In this document: piece after piece, positions 38,512-50,048 of the stretch | How positions within the stretch are numbered: the first letter of the stretch is position 1 | Layout of the letters: each line of letters opens with the position of its first letter | Assembly (NCBI RefSeq): GCF_019145205.1 | Contig: NZ_JAHSTT010000001.1 | Coordinates: 62,001-126,000, forward strand | Direction: 5' to 3' | DNA from: Pseudomonas khavaziana | GTDB lineage: Bacteria; Pseudomonadota; Gammaproteobacteria; Pseudomonadales; Pseudomonadaceae | Length of the DNA: 64,000 bases | Notes under the pieces: generated by a model | Databases searched by the model: none | Told to the model about the DNA's origin: nothing | The model's input: only the letters and a program-made list of their open reading frames with translations | Position numbers and translations under genes: made by a program

Positions 38512-39486
38512 CTACATCACTCCTGCGCGCAGCAAGTCGCCAAGGTTAAGGGCCCCGACCGGGCGATCATCGTTGTCGACGACGATGAGTGCGCCGATCC
38601 GGTGGTCTTCCATGATTTTCAGCGCTTCCGCTGCGAGCATTTCAGCGCGGGCGGTCTTGCCGTGAGGTGTCATGACGGCGTCGATGGTTGCAGTGTGGAT
38701 ATCAATAGTGCGGTCCAGGGTTCGACGCAGGTCGCCGTCGGTGAATATCCCGGCCAGGCGCCCATCGGGTTCGAGGATCGCCGTCATGCCCAGGCCCTTG
38801 CGGGTCATTTCCATCAGCGCATCCCTGAGCAGGGTGCCGCGTGGAACGCTTGGCAGTTCGGCGCCCGAATGCATGACATTCTCCACTTTCAGCAGCAGGC
38901 GACGGCCGAGCGCGCCGCCGGGGTGGGAAAATGCGAAGTCTTCGGCGGTGAAGCCGCGGGCCTCCAGGAGCGCCACGGCCAGCGCATCGCCCATGACCAG
39001 CGCCGCGGTGGTGGAGGAGGTGGGAGCCAGGTTCAGCGGGCAGGCCTCGTGGGTCACATGCACGTTCAGGTTGACGTCGGCAGCCTTGGCCAGCGTAGAT
39101 TCAGGGTTGCCGGTGAGGCTGATCATCTGGATGCCCAGACGCTTGATCAGGGGTAACAGGGTCACGATTTCGTTGGTGGTGCCGGAGTTGGACAGCGCCA
39201 GGATCACGTCATCCTTGGTGATCATTCCCATGTCGCCATGGCTGGCTTCGGCCGGGTGCACGAAAAACGCGGTGGTCCCGGTACTTGCCAAGGTGGCGGC
39301 GATCTTGTTGCCGACGTGGCCGGACTTGCCCATGCCGACCACGACAACGCGGCCCTTGCTGGCCAGAATCATCTCGCATGCGCGTACGAAATCTGCGTCG
39401 ATATGGGCCAGCAAACCTTCTACGGCTTCAAGCTCGAGGCGGATAGTACGTTGTGCAGATTGAATAAGCTCGCTGGATTGGCTCAT
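38512..39486 (-). CDS. kdsD: Arabinose 5-phosphate isomerase KdsD
   Basis: KdsD converts ribulose 5-phosphate to arabinose 5-phosphate, the first committed Kdo precursor. The 324-residue protein comprises an SIS domain (about 40-180; GRVVVVGMGKSGHVGNKIAATLASTGT, FFVHPAEASHGDMGMI, ALSNSGTTNEIVTLLPLIKRLG) and two CBS domains (about 205-324; VMHSGAELPSVPRG, IFTDGDLRRTLDR, DHRIGALIVVDND). ATG 39486 gives the usual family start; a much longer upstream frame is not supported. It heads kdsDC-lptCAB. Confidence 0.97.
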   Translation of the reverse strand: MSQSSELIQSAQRTIRLELEAVEGLLAHIDADFVRACEMILASKGRVVVVGMGKSGHVGNKIAATLASTGTTAFFVHPAEASHGDMGMITKDDVILALSNSGTTNEIVTLLPLIKRLGIQMISLTGNPESTLAKAADVNLNVHVTHEACPLNLAPTSSTTAALVMGDALAVALLEARGFTAEDFAFSHPGGALGRRLLLKVENVMHSGAELPSVPRGTLLRDALMEMTRKGLGMTAILEPDGRLAGIFTDGDLRRTLDRTIDIHTATIDAVMTPHGKTARAEMLAAEALKIMEDHRIGALIVVDNDDRPVGALNLGDLLRAGVM

Positions 39487-39795
39487 GTCTGAATCGTATA
39501 GCCTGACGAAAAGTCGGCGATTATAGCTGTAATGATCAATTCGCTCACGTAAGTTCGTCAGGGTTTGTGCGCGAAGTACATGAAAATCATCGTCGGTAAC
39601 ATAGGAGGCAACGTTTTTTCCCTGTCCCAAATCTGAACGAGCGCTGTTCCGGCCTTGGGCGCTCTGTACCAGCAGTGATATAGTTCGCCGCCAGTTCGGT
39701 CCACCCAACCCATGTACCTAACTATTGCGCATCCTTTGCAAACCAAAGTCGCACACATGGTGTCTGAGTGAAAGGCTGCATCCCAAGGAGATTAG
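39487..39795. promoter_or_regulatory. Divergent intergenic region between kdsD and mlaF with candidate promoters
   Basis: This 309-base gap separates two envelope operons read in opposite directions. For mlaF (plus), TTGGGC (39655-39660) and TATAGT (39679-39684) are 18 bases apart. For kdsD (minus), TATAAT is read from 39525 to 39520, 34 bases before the start codon, but without a good -35. The mlaF ribosome site AAGGAG is at 39784-39790. I see no gene or long repeat in the gap. Confidence 0.4.
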
Positions 39796-40605
39796 ATGAG
39801 TGCCGATAACGCCTACGCGGTCGAGCTGAAGGGTCTTTCCTTCAAGCGCGGGACGCGCAGCATCTTCAATAACGTCGATATTCGCATTCCTCGCGGCAAG
39901 GTCACGGGCATCATGGGGCCTTCCGGTTGCGGCAAGACCACCCTGTTGCGCCTGATGGGCATGCAACTTCGGCCCAGTGCGGGCGAAGTGTGGGTCAATG
40001 GCCAGAATCTGCCGACCCTGTCGCGCAGCGACCTGTTCGATGCGCGCAAGCATATGGGCGTGCTGTTCCAGAGCGGCGCGCTGTTCACCGACCTCGATGT
40101 TTTCGAAAACGTAGCCTTCCCGCTGCGGGTGCACACCCAGCTGTCCGATGAAATGATTCGTGACATCGTGTTGCTGAAACTGCAGGCCGTGGGCCTTCGT
40201 GGTGCCATCGACCTGATGCCCGACGAATTGTCCGGCGGCATGAAGCGCCGTGTCGCCCTGGCGCGAGCCATCGCCCTCGACCCACAGATCCTCATGTACG
40301 ACGAGCCGTTCGTTGGCCAGGACCCGATCGCCATGGGCGTGCTGGTGCGCCTGATCCGTCTGCTCAACGATGCGCTGGGGATCACCAGTATCGTGGTGTC
40401 TCACGATTTGGCCGAAACCGCGAGCATCGCCGACTACCTCTATGTAGTGGGTGATGGCCAAGTGCTGGGGCAGGGTACGCCTGAAGAGTTGATGAACGCC
40501 GATAACCCGCGCATTCGCCAATTCATGACCGGCGATCCCGATGGCCCGGTGCCTTTTCACTTTCCGGCAGCGGACTACCGCTCAGATCTTCTGGGGAAGC
40601 GCTGA
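39796..40605 (+). CDS. mlaF: Phospholipid transport ABC ATPase MlaF (Ttg2A)
   Basis: MlaF is the ATPase of the inner-membrane MlaFEDB complex, which moves phospholipids between inner and outer membranes; in Pseudomonas the genes are also named ttg2 for a toluene-tolerance link. The 269-residue protein has Walker [19 protein letters not shown], the Q-loop [12 protein letters not shown], signature [18 protein letters not shown], Walker [13 protein letters not shown] and the switch His in [10 protein letters not shown]. The C-terminal extension ends [16 protein letters not shown]. Its stop shares a base with the mlaE start. Confidence 0.97.
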   Translation: MSADNAYAVELKGLSFKRGTRSIFNNVDIRIPRGKVTGIMGPSGCGKTTLLRLMGMQLRPSAGEVWVNGQNLPTLSRSDLFDARKHMGVLFQSGALFTDLDVFENVAFPLRVHTQLSDEMIRDIVLLKLQAVGLRGAIDLMPDELSGGMKRRVALARAIALDPQILMYDEPFVGQDPIAMGVLVRLIRLLNDALGITSIVVSHDLAETASIADYLYVVGDGQVLGQGTPEELMNADNPRIRQFMTGDPDGPVPFHFPAADYRSDLLGKR

Positions 40606-41402
40606 TGCGCAAGACATCTCTCATCGAGAAGGTTCGCCTTTTCGGTCGCTCGGGTATCGACATCGTCGAAGTCCTGGGGCGTTCGACCATTTTCCTGTTC
40701 CACGCCCTGCTGGGCCGCGGCGGCATCGGCGGCGGCTTTGGCCTGCTGCTCAAGCAGTTGCATGCAGTCGGCGTGATGTCCCTGGTGATCATCGTGGTCT
40801 CCGGGGTGTTCATCGGCATGGTGCTGGCGCTGCAGGGCTTCAACATCCTGTCCAGCTACGGTTCGGAGCAGGCGGTAGGCCAGATGGTGGCCCTGACCCT
40901 GCTGCGTGAGCTTGGCCCGGTGGTCACCGCCTTGTTGTTCGCGGGGCGTGCAGGTTCGGCGTTGACTGCCGAAATCGGCAACATGAAGTCCACCGAGCAG
41001 CTGTCCAGCCTGGAAATGATCGGCGTGGACCCGCTCAAGTACATTGTTGCCCCGCGCCTGTGGGCCGGCTTCATTTCCCTGCCATTGCTGGCGATGATTT
41101 TCAGCGTGGTGGGTATCTGGGGTGGTTCGTGGGTGGCGGTTGACTGGTTGGGTGTCTATGACGGCTCCTACTGGGCCAACATGCAAAACAGCGTGACCTT
41201 CACCGGTGACGTGCTCAACGGCATCATAAAGAGCATTGTCTTTGCCTTTGTGGTGACCTGGATCGCCGTATTCCAAGGCTATGACTGCGAGCCCACCTCA
41301 GAAGGGATCAGTCGCGCCACCACCAAGACCGTTGTGTACGCCTCGTTGGCGGTACTGGGCCTTGACTTCATTTTGACCGCCTTGATGTTTGGAGATTTCT
41401 GA
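40605..41402 (+). CDS. mlaE: Phospholipid transport permease MlaE (Ttg2B)
   Basis: The 265-residue permease of the Mla complex has about five or six helices. The family pattern is [107 protein letters not shown]. It is coupled to mlaF and mlaD through one-base overlaps. Confidence 0.97.
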   Translation: MRKTSLIEKVRLFGRSGIDIVEVLGRSTIFLFHALLGRGGIGGGFGLLLKQLHAVGVMSLVIIVVSGVFIGMVLALQGFNILSSYGSEQAVGQMVALTLLRELGPVVTALLFAGRAGSALTAEIGNMKSTEQLSSLEMIGVDPLKYIVAPRLWAGFISLPLLAMIFSVVGIWGGSWVAVDWLGVYDGSYWANMQNSVTFTGDVLNGIIKSIVFAFVVTWIAVFQGYDCEPTSEGISRATTKTVVYASLAVLGLDFILTALMFGDF

Positions 41403-41869
41403 TGCAAAACCGCACTGTGGAAATCGGTGTCGGCCTTTTCTTGCTGGCTGGCATCCTGGCTTTACTGTTGTTGGCCCTGCGAGTCAGCGGCCTTTCGGCC
41501 AGCCCCACCGCCGATACATATAAACTTTACGCGTACTTCGACAATATCGCCGGTTTGACGGTCAGAGCTAAAGTGACCATGGCCGGCGTTACCATCGGCA
41601 AGGTCACGGCAATCGATCTGGATCGCGACAGCTTCACCGGGCGGGTGACCATGCAGTTGGACAAGAAGGTAGATAATCTGCCGACTGACTCCACGGCATC
41701 TATCCTCACTGCGGGTCTGCTGGGCGAGAAATACATCGGTGTCAGCGTGGGCGGGGAAACAGCCCTGCTCAAGGATGGTTCGACCATCCACGACACGCAG
41801 TCGTCGCTGGTGCTTGAAGACCTGATCGGTAAATTCCTGCTCAATACGGTCAATAAAGACGCTAAATGA
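41402..41869 (+). CDS. mlaD: Phospholipid-binding MCE protein MlaD (Ttg2C)
   Basis: A 155-residue inner-membrane-anchored MCE protein whose hexamer forms the periplasmic lipid channel on MlaFEDB. An N-terminal helix (TVEIGVGLFLLAGILALLLLALRVSGL) is followed by the MCE domain YKLYAYFDNIAGLTVRAKVTMAGVTIGKVTAIDLDRDSFTGRVTMQLDKKVDNLPTDSTASILTAGLLGEKYIGVSVGG and a helical C-terminal tail (DLIGKFLLNTVNKD). Length is standard for the short form. Confidence 0.97.
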   Translation: MQNRTVEIGVGLFLLAGILALLLLALRVSGLSASPTADTYKLYAYFDNIAGLTVRAKVTMAGVTIGKVTAIDLDRDSFTGRVTMQLDKKVDNLPTDSTASILTAGLLGEKYIGVSVGGETALLKDGSTIHDTQSSLVLEDLIGKFLLNTVNKDAK

Positions 41870-41880
41870 GGAATCTGTTC

Positions 41881-42528
41881 ATGATCTCTACCTTGCGACG
41901 TGGCCTGCTGGTACTGCTTGCAGCGTTGCCGCTGATGGCCAACGCGGCAGGTTCTGCGCACGATTTGGTGCAGGACACGACCAGCCGGATGCTGGCCGAC
42001 CTGAAGGCTAACAAAGAGCAGTACAAACAAGACCCTTCCCGGTTCTACCAAGCACTCAACACCATTGTTGGCCCGGTGGTCGATGCCGAAGGCATTTCCA
42101 AAAGCATCATGACGGTCAAGTATTCGCGCAAGGCAACCCCGGCGCAGATGCAGACGTTCCAGGAAAACTTCAAGCGTGGCCTGTTCCAGTTCTATGGCAA
42201 CGCTCTGCTGGAATACAACAACCAGGGCATCGTCGTTGACCCTGCCAAGGAGGAGTCGGGCGACCGTGCCGAGGTCGGGATGAAAGTCTCCGGCAGCAAT
42301 GGCGCGATCTATCCGGTGTCCTACACCCTGACGAAAATCAACGGTGAATGGAAGCTGCGCAACGTGGTCATCAACGGCATCAACATCGGCAAGCTGTTCC
42401 GTGACCAGTTCGCCGATGCGATGCAGCGCAATGGCAATGATCTGGACAAGACCATCAATGGTTGGGCCGGTGAAGTTGCCAAGGCCAAGGAAGAAACCGA
42501 CAAAGCTGCCGGGAAGCCTGCGCAATGA
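41881..42528 (+). CDS. mlaC: Periplasmic phospholipid shuttle MlaC (Ttg2D)
   Basis: MlaC ferries phospholipid between the outer-membrane MlaA complex and MlaD. The 215-residue protein has a signal peptide (MISTLRRGLLVLLAALPLMANA, cut before AGSAHD) and the lipid-binding fold (AHDLVQDTTSRMLADLKANKEQYKQDPSRFYQALNTIVGPVVDAEGISKSIM ... YTLTKINGEWKLRNVVINGINIGKLFRDQFADAM). ATG 41881 with GAGG nine bases upstream is preferred; ATG 41866, which overlaps the mlaD stop by 4 bases, would add five residues. Confidence 0.95.
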   Translation: MISTLRRGLLVLLAALPLMANAAGSAHDLVQDTTSRMLADLKANKEQYKQDPSRFYQALNTIVGPVVDAEGISKSIMTVKYSRKATPAQMQTFQENFKRGLFQFYGNALLEYNNQGIVVDPAKEESGDRAEVGMKVSGSNGAIYPVSYTLTKINGEWKLRNVVINGINIGKLFRDQFADAMQRNGNDLDKTINGWAGEVAKAKEETDKAAGKPAQ

Positions 42529-42830
42529 CCGAGTCGGCTGTTCGTATCGGCGACGCCGGCGAGCTGTTCCTCAGCGGCGTGCTGGATTACCGTACCGGGC
42601 CTGACCTGCGTAAGCAGGGCCAGGCGCTGATCAAGGCCAGCAAGGCGCCCGAAGTGGTGCTCGATTGCTCGGCGGTGACCAAATCCAGCAGTGTCGGCCT
42701 GTCGTTGTTGCTGTGCTTCATGCGCGATGCCGAGGCGGCCAGAAAGCCGGTCAGCATCCGCGCATTGCCCGAAGACATGCGTGAGATTGCCCAGGTTTCT
42801 GGTCTGACCGAGCTGCTGGCGCATCCTTAA
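42525..42830 (+). CDS. mlaB: STAS-domain protein MlaB
   Basis: A 101-residue cytoplasmic STAS protein that binds MlaF and is needed for assembly and activity of the transporter. The fold is visible as GELFLSGVLDYRTGPDLRKQGQALIKASKAPEVVLDCSAVTKSSSVGLSLLLCFMRDAEAARKPVSIRALPEDMREIAQVSGLTELL. It keeps the conserved Thr/Ser stretch before the second helix (TKSSSVG). It overlaps mlaC by 4 bases (ATGA) and ends at a terminator. Confidence 0.95.
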   Translation: MTESAVRIGDAGELFLSGVLDYRTGPDLRKQGQALIKASKAPEVVLDCSAVTKSSSVGLSLLLCFMRDAEAARKPVSIRALPEDMREIAQVSGLTELLAHP

Positions 42831-42844
42831 GACACACTTTCAGG

Positions 42845-42898
42845 AAAGCCCCCCGTCAGAGTCCTGCTATGCGGGGTTCGCAGGCGCGGGGCTTTTTT
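42845..42898 (+). terminator. Intrinsic terminator after mlaFEDCB
   Basis: AAAGCCCC (42845-42852) pairs with GGGGCTTT (from 42888) followed by a T run to 42898. The loop holds a second GC-rich hairpin segment (TCCTGC...GCAGG). It separates the mla operon from ibaG-murA. Confidence 0.75.
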
Positions 42899-42944
42899 GT
42901 ATGATGTGCGACCCGTGCGCACTGGGCGCCGATAGAGGTTGAGC

Positions 42945-44488
<1,544 letters not shown>

Positions 44489-44500
44489 CCCCCGCTGCAC

Positions 44501-44601
44501 TGTAGGAGCGAGCTTGCTCGCGAAAAACTCATGTACACCGCGTTGACTCTGAGTAAACGCGTTATCGTTGACGTTCTTCGCGAGCAAGCTCGCTCCTACA
44601 C
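44501..44601. repeat. REP doublet, TGTAGGAGCGAGCTTGCTCGCGAA family
   Basis: Arms TGTAGGAGCGAGCTTGCTCG (from 44501) and CGAGCAAGCTCGCTCCTACA (to 44600) are perfect inverted copies around a 60-base spacer that contains GCGTTATCGTTGACG, a segment shared with the 55511 and 59016 members. It fills the murA-hisG gap. Next to it, ATCGAGGC (44619-44626) and GCCTCGAT (44634-44641) form a small extra hairpin. Confidence 0.92.
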
Positions 44602-44700
44602 GCACTGGTTTGTTTCAAATCGAGGCTGTCATGGCCTCGATCTGTGTCCGGCGCCATTTGCGACCGGGCCGCAATAGCCTGATGAAGGACTGACGTTCCC

Positions 44701-45336
44701 ATGTTGACCATCGCACTGTCCAAGGGCCGCATCCTTGACGACACTTTGCCGCTTCTGGCTGAAGCGGGCATCGTGCCGACCGAGAATCCGGACAAGAGCC
44801 GCAAGCTGATCATCCCCACGACCCAGGACGACGTGCGCCTGCTGATCGTGCGGGCTACCGACGTGCCGACCTACGTTGAACATGGTGCCGCCGACCTGGG
44901 TGTGGCCGGCAAGGACGTACTGATGGAATATGGTGGCCAGGGCCTCTACGAGCCATTGGACCTGCGTATCGCCCTGTGCAAGCTGATGACCGCCGGCCGT
45001 GTCGGCGATGTCGAGCCCAAGGGCCGCCTGCGGGTCGCCACCAAGTTCGTCAACGTCGCCAAGCGCTACTACGCCGAACAAGGCCGCCAGGTCGATATCA
45101 TCAAGCTCTACGGCTCGATGGAGCTGGCACCGCTGATCGGCCTGGCCGACAAGATCATCGACGTGGTCGACACCGGTAACACCCTGCGCGCCAACGGTTT
45201 GGAACCGCAGGATTTCATTGCCGACATCAGCTCCCGCCTGATCGTCAACAAAGCGTCGATGAAGATGCAGCACGCCCGTATCCAGGCGTTGATCGACACC
45301 CTGCGCAAGGCAGTGGAGTCTCGACACCGCGGTTGA
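44701..45336 (+). CDS. hisG: ATP phosphoribosyltransferase, short form
   Basis: HisG catalyses the first step of histidine synthesis (ATP + PRPP). The 211-residue protein is the short form, lacking the C-terminal ACT-like regulatory domain; such enzymes need the HisRS-like subunit HisZ, which is not in the window. Seen: [100 protein letters not shown] with the PRPP loop DTGNTL. hisD follows, but after a terminator-like hairpin. Confidence 0.97.
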   Translation: MLTIALSKGRILDDTLPLLAEAGIVPTENPDKSRKLIIPTTQDDVRLLIVRATDVPTYVEHGAADLGVAGKDVLMEYGGQGLYEPLDLRIALCKLMTAGRVGDVEPKGRLRVATKFVNVAKRYYAEQGRQVDIIKLYGSMELAPLIGLADKIIDVVDTGNTLRANGLEPQDFIADISSRLIVNKASMKMQHARIQALIDTLRKAVESRHRG

Positions 45337-45390
45337 CTCACCCGCGTAGCCCAAAGGCTGCGCCCGTCTATCCGCCTCATAGCCAGAATT

Positions 45391-45440
45391 CTCAGGTGCC
45401 CAAGCGGAGCGAACGGTAGTTTAGGGCGCCTGAGTTTTTT
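45391..45440 (+). terminator. Intrinsic terminator between hisG and hisD
   Basis: CTCAGGTGCCC (45391-45401) pairs with GGGCGCCTGAG (45424-45434) over 11 bp with one G-T pair, and six T residues follow (45435-45440). It stands 24 bases before the hisD start and looks like a full rho-independent terminator or attenuator. No leader peptide rich in His codons is visible ahead of it. Confidence 0.75.
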
Positions 45441-45463
45441 GCCAATCCTATGAGGCCCTCGCT

Positions 45464-46786
45464 ATGACCACGTCCACTGCAATTGCCCGACTCAACGCTG
45501 CCGACCCGGATTTCGCCCATCATCTGGATCATCTGCTGAGCTGGGAAAGCGTGTCCGACGATTCGGTCAACCAGCGCGTGCTCGACATTATCAAGACCGT
45601 GCGCGAGCGCGGTGACGCGGCGCTGGTGGACTTCACCCGTCAGTTCGACGGCCTGGACGTCAAGTCCATGGCTGACCTGATCCTGCCCCGCGAACGCCTG
45701 GAGCTGGCGCTGACACGCATCACCATCGCGCAGCGCGAAGCCTTGGAAGTGGCAGCGACTCGGGTACGCAGCTACCACGAAAAACAGAAGCAGGACTCCT
45801 GGAGCTACACCGAGGCCGATGGCACCGTGCTGGGCCAGAAGGTCACGCCGCTGGACCGGGCTGGCCTGTATGTACCGGGCGGCAAGGCTTCTTATCCGTC
45901 GTCGGTGCTGATGAATGCAATTCCGGCCAAGGTCGCGGGCGTAACCGAAGTGGTCATGGTGGTACCGACCCCGCGTGGCGAGATCAACGAGCTGGTGCTG
46001 GCCGCCGCCTGCATCGCCGGCGTCGACCGCGTATTCACCATCGGTGGCGCCCAAGCCGTCGCGGCGCTGGCCTATGGCACCGAAAGCGTGCCGAAGGTCG
46101 ACAAGGTGGTCGGCCCCGGCAATATCTATGTCGCCACGGCCAAGCGCCATGTTTTCGGCCAGGTCGGCATCGACATGATCGCCGGCCCCTCGGAAATCCT
46201 CGTGGTGTGTGACGGCCAGACCGACCCGGACTGGATCGCCATGGACCTGTTTTCCCAGGCCGAGCACGACGAAGACGCCCAGGCGATCCTGGTCAGCCCC
46301 GACGCCGAGTTCCTCGACAAGGTTGCCGCCAGCATTGATAAGCTGCTGCCGACCATGGAGCGTGCCGAAATCATCGAGAAGTCGATCAATGGCCGCGGTG
46401 CGCTGATCCTGGTGCGTGACATGGAGCAGGCCATCGAGGTGGCCAACCGCATCGCGCCGGAGCACCTTGAGCTGTCCGTAGCGGACCCACAGGCCTGGCT
46501 GCCGTCGATTCGTCACGCTGGGGCGATCTTCATGGGGCGCCACACCAGCGAAGCCCTGGGTGACTACTGTGCCGGGCCTAACCACGTGCTGCCGACCTCG
46601 GGCACCGCGCGCTTCTCGTCGCCACTGGGGGTGTACGACTTCCAGAAGCGCTCGTCGATCATCTTCTGTTCACCCCAAGGCGCTTCCGAACTGGGCAAGA
46701 CCGCTTCGGTGCTGGCCCGTGGTGAATCCTTGAGTGCCCACGCACGCAGCGCTGAATATCGCATTCTTGACGAGAAGGGGAACTGA
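45464..46786 (+). CDS. hisD: Histidinol dehydrogenase
   Basis: HisD performs the last two steps of histidine synthesis, oxidising L-histidinol to histidine with NAD+ and zinc. The 440-residue protein has the pattern [70 protein letters not shown] (signature), the zinc-ligand segment [17 protein letters not shown], and [18 protein letters not shown]. hisC starts 4 bases after its stop. Confidence 0.98.
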   Translation: MTTSTAIARLNAADPDFAHHLDHLLSWESVSDDSVNQRVLDIIKTVRERGDAALVDFTRQFDGLDVKSMADLILPRERLELALTRITIAQREALEVAATRVRSYHEKQKQDSWSYTEADGTVLGQKVTPLDRAGLYVPGGKASYPSSVLMNAIPAKVAGVTEVVMVVPTPRGEINELVLAAACIAGVDRVFTIGGAQAVAALAYGTESVPKVDKVVGPGNIYVATAKRHVFGQVGIDMIAGPSEILVVCDGQTDPDWIAMDLFSQAEHDEDAQAILVSPDAEFLDKVAASIDKLLPTMERAEIIEKSINGRGALILVRDMEQAIEVANRIAPEHLELSVADPQAWLPSIRHAGAIFMGRHTSEALGDYCAGPNHVLPTSGTARFSSPLGVYDFQKRSSIIFCSPQGASELGKTASVLARGESLSAHARSAEYRILDEKGN

Positions 46787-46789
46787 GGC

Positions 46790-47842
46790 ATGAGCAAATT
46801 CTGGAGCCCTTTCGTCAAGAACCTCGTGCCTTACGTACCCGGTGAGCAACCAAAGCTGACCAAGCTGGTCAAGCTCAACACCAATGAAAACCCTTATGGC
46901 CCATCGCCCAAGGCGCTGGCGGCCATGCAGGCCGAGCTGAACGACAACCTGCGCCTGTACCCGGACCCCAACAGCGACCTGCTCAAGCAGGCCGTGGCCA
47001 AGTATTACGGAATCGATGCTGGCAAGGTGTTCCTCGGTAACGGTTCCGATGAAGTCCTGGCGCACATCTTTCATGGCCTGTTCCAGCACGATCTGCCACT
47101 GCTGTTCCCGGATATCAGCTACAGCTTTTACCCGGTGTACTGCGGCTTGTACGGCATCAAGTTCGACGCCGTGCCGTTGGATGAACAGTTCCAGATCCGC
47201 GTGGCGGACTACGCCAAGCCCAACGGCGGGATCATCATCCCCAACCCGAACGCGCCGACCGGCTGCGTACTGGCGTTGGATGCGGTGGAGCAGCTCCTCA
47301 AGGCCAGCCCGGACTCGGTCGTCGTGATCGATGAGGCCTATATCGACTTCGGCGGCGAGACCGCCATCAGCCTGGTAGACCGTTACCCGAACCTGCTGGT
47401 GACCCAGACCCTGTCCAAATCGCGCTCACTGGCCGGTTTGCGTGTGGGCCTGGCCGTGGGCCACCCAGACCTGATCGAGGCGCTGGAGCGGGTCAAGAAC
47501 AGCTTTAACTCCTACCCGTTGGATCGGCTGGCGGTTGTCGGTGCGGCGGCGGCGTTCGATGACCGTGAGTATTTCGCGAAGACCTGCCAGTTGGTGATCG
47601 ACAGTCGCGAGAAGCTCGTTGCGCAGTTGCAGGCTAAAGGCTTTGACGTGTTGCCATCAGCGGCCAACTTCATCTTCGCTCGCCACCCGCAACACGACGC
47701 AGCCGGCCTGGCGGCCAAGTTGCGTCAGCAAGGGGTGATCGTGCGGCACTTCAAGCAGGAGCGGATTGCCCAGTTCCTGCGGATCAGCATCGGTACGCCG
47801 GAGCAGAACCAGGCGCTGGTCGATGGGCTCGGCGAGCTATAA
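46790..47842 (+). CDS. hisC: Histidinol-phosphate aminotransferase
   Basis: A 350-residue fold-type I PLP aminotransferase acting on imidazole-acetol phosphate with glutamate. It has [13 protein letters not shown] near the N-terminus, [35 protein letters not shown], and the PLP-lysine motif [18 protein letters not shown]. It is close to hisD and probably co-transcribed. Pseudomonas genomes usually have a second hisC; this is the copy in the hisGD cluster. Confidence 0.96.
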   Translation: MSKFWSPFVKNLVPYVPGEQPKLTKLVKLNTNENPYGPSPKALAAMQAELNDNLRLYPDPNSDLLKQAVAKYYGIDAGKVFLGNGSDEVLAHIFHGLFQHDLPLLFPDISYSFYPVYCGLYGIKFDAVPLDEQFQIRVADYAKPNGGIIIPNPNAPTGCVLALDAVEQLLKASPDSVVVIDEAYIDFGGETAISLVDRYPNLLVTQTLSKSRSLAGLRVGLAVGHPDLIEALERVKNSFNSYPLDRLAVVGAAAAFDDREYFAKTCQLVIDSREKLVAQLQAKGFDVLPSAANFIFARHPQHDAAGLAAKLRQQGVIVRHFKQERIAQFLRISIGTPEQNQALVDGLGEL

Positions 47843-47857
47843 CAGACGCTGCAATAC

Positions 47858-47951
47858 AATGTGGGAGGGGGCTTGCTCCCGATAGCGGAGTGTCAGTCAA
47901 CAAGGATAGTGACTGATACACCGCAATCGGGAGCAAGCCCCCTCCCACATT
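47858..47951. repeat. REP doublet, GTGGGAGGGGGCTTGCTCCCGAT family
   Basis: Head-to-head arms from AATGTGGGAGGGGGCTTGCT (47858) to AGCAAGCCCCCTCCCACATT (47951). The spacer includes the inverted repeat TGTCAGTCA...TGACTGATACA. It separates the convergent hisC and uraA genes. Confidence 0.92.
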
Positions 47952-47968
47952 GGGTTCTACAGTGTCGG

Positions 47969-49249
47969 TTAGATCAGCGGCTCGTCAGGCTTCTTGTTCT
48001 TCCAGCCATCATTGCCCGGCAGCAGCAGGTTCAGACCAATCGCTACCACCGCACACAGGGCAATGCCCTTGAGGCCGAAATCATCCGGGCCGGTGCCGGT
48101 GCCGACCAACACACCGCCGATCCCGAACACCAGGGTCACCGACACAATCACCAGGTTGCGCGCTTCACCCAGGTCGATTCTGTGGCGAATCAGCGTGTTC
48201 ATCCCCACTGCGGCAATCGAACCGAACAGCAGGCATAGAATCCCGCCCATCACCGGTACAGGGATGCTCTGCAGCAGTGCGCCGAACTTGCCGATAAACG
48301 CCAGGCTGATGGCAAACACCGCCGCCCAGGTCATGATCTTCGGGTTGTAGTTCTTGGTCAGCATCACTGCGCCGGTCACTTCGGCGTAGGTGGTGTTCGG
48401 CGGGCCGCCAAACATCCCCGCTGCCGTAGTGGCAATGCCGTCACCCAGCAGCGTGCGGTGCAGGCCGGGCTTTTTCAGGTAATCACGGCCGGTTACGCTG
48501 CCTACTGCAATCACACCGCCGATATGCTCGATCGCCGGGGCCAGGGCCACTGGGACGATAAACAGGATCGCCTGCCAGTTGAACTCCGGCGCGGTGAAAT
48601 GGGGCAGGGCGAACCAGGGGGCAGCGGCGATCTTTGCTGTGTCGACCACGCCAAAGTAGAACGACATGGCAAACCCCACCAGCACCCCGGAAATAATCGG
48701 CACCAGGCGGAAAATACCCTTGCCGAACACCGCCACGATCAAGGTGGTGAGCAGCGCCGGCATCGAAATCAGCATTGCCGTCTGGTAATGGATCAACTCG
48801 GCACCGTCGCCGGACTTGCCCATGGCCATATTGGCGGCAATCGGTGCCATGGCCAGGCCGATGGAAATAATCACCGGGCCGATCACCACGGGTGGCAACA
48901 GCCGGTCGATAAACCCGGTGCCCTTGACCTTCACGGCCAGGCCCAGGAACGTGTAGACAAAACCTGCCGCCATCACCCCACCCATGGTCGCCGCCAGGCC
49001 GAACTGGCCCTTGGCGAGAATGATCGGGGTGATAAAGGCGAAGCTCGATGCCAGGAAGACCGGCACCTGTCGCCCTGTCACCACCTGGAACAGCAACGTG
49101 CCCAGGCCTGCGGTGAACAGTGCGACGTTTGGATCAAGACCTGTGATCAGTGGCATCAACACCAGCGCGCCAAATGCTACGAAGAGCATCTGTGCGCCAG
49201 ACAGGATCTGGCGCCAAAGCGGGTCGTTGAATTCATCCTGCATGCTCAC
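47969..49249 (-). CDS. uraA: Uracil permease UraA
   Basis: A 426-residue nucleobase-ascorbate (NCS2) family proton symporter with about 14 helices. It has [25 protein letters not shown] (QN/GxG-type substrate region), [70 protein letters not shown] with the conserved EHIG Glu and the NTTYAE motif. It overlaps upp by 4 bases, so uptake and salvage of uracil are coupled. Confidence 0.94.
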   Translation of the reverse strand: MSMQDEFNDPLWRQILSGAQMLFVAFGALVLMPLITGLDPNVALFTAGLGTLLFQVVTGRQVPVFLASSFAFITPIILAKGQFGLAATMGGVMAAGFVYTFLGLAVKVKGTGFIDRLLPPVVIGPVIISIGLAMAPIAANMAMGKSGDGAELIHYQTAMLISMPALLTTLIVAVFGKGIFRLVPIISGVLVGFAMSFYFGVVDTAKIAAAPWFALPHFTAPEFNWQAILFIVPVALAPAIEHIGGVIAVGSVTGRDYLKKPGLHRTLLGDGIATTAAGMFGGPPNTTYAEVTGAVMLTKNYNPKIMTWAAVFAISLAFIGKFGALLQSIPVPVMGGILCLLFGSIAAVGMNTLIRHRIDLGEARNLVIVSVTLVFGIGGVLVGTGTGPDDFGLKGIALCAVVAIGLNLLLPGNDGWKNKKPDEPLI

Positions 49250-49884
49250 GCGTCCTTCTGCTTGGTGCCGAAGATCTTGTCACCGGCATCGCCCAGGCCT
49301 GGGATAATGTAGCCGTGCTCGTTCAGGCGCTCATCGATGGACGCAGTGTAGATCTGCACATCAGGGTGAGCCTTCTCGACGGCGGCGATACCTTCGGGCG
49401 CGGCCACCAGCACCATGGCGCGAATGTCTCGGCAGCCGGCTTTTTTCAGCAGGTCGATGGTTGCGACCATGGAGCTACCGGTGGCGAGCATCGGGTCGAT
49501 GATCATGGCCAGGCGTTCGTTGATTTCCGGGACGAGTTTTTCCAGGTAGGTGTGGGCCTGCAGGGTTTCTTCATTGCGGGCTACGCCCACGGCGCTGACC
49601 TTGGCGCCCGGGATCAGGCTGAGGACGCCTTCGAGCATGCCGATACCGGCGCGCAGGATCGGCACGACGGTAATTTTCTTACCGGCGATTTTCTCCACTT
49701 GTACGGGACCGGCCCAACCGGGGATCTCGTAGGTCTCCAGGGGTAAATCCTTGGTGGCTTCGTAAGTGAGCAGCGCTCCGACTTCCTGAGCAAGCTCACG
49801 GAAATTCTTCGTGCTAATGTCGGCACGGCGCATAAGGCCGAGTTTGTGTCGGATCAGCGGGTGGCGGATCTCGCGAGTGGGCAT
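49246..49884 (-). CDS. upp: Uracil phosphoribosyltransferase
   Basis: Upp makes UMP from uracil and PRPP. The 212-residue protein starts [44 protein letters not shown]. It has [18 protein letters not shown], the PRPP-binding motif [26 protein letters not shown], and the uracil-binding C-terminal [20 protein letters not shown] 49884 is chosen over an upstream start eight codons earlier. The gene faces hpt, 164 bases away, so pyrimidine and purine salvage genes are divergent. Confidence 0.97.
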   Translation of the reverse strand: MPTREIRHPLIRHKLGLMRRADISTKNFRELAQEVGALLTYEATKDLPLETYEIPGWAGPVQVEKIAGKKITVVPILRAGIGMLEGVLSLIPGAKVSAVGVARNEETLQAHTYLEKLVPEINERLAMIIDPMLATGSSMVATIDLLKKAGCRDIRAMVLVAAPEGIAAVEKAHPDVQIYTASIDERLNEHGYIIPGLGDAGDKIFGTKQKDA

Positions 49885-50048
49885 GGGAAAGGCTCCGGCG
49901 GCGGGCAAAAAAACCGGCCTAGATTAATCTATCCGAGGGTGTTGTCCTATAGACATCAAGTACGTTAGTCCATAAAGGCTTGATTGGAGCGCACGAGAAG
50001 CGTACCTTCGCCCGCTTTTCTTGCCACAGCACCCCCTTGGAGAGCGCC

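Noticed and set aside
49980..50048. N-terminal extension of hpt from 49980
   Set aside because: The added 23 residues are not of the family, and ATG 50049 has a good ribosome site.
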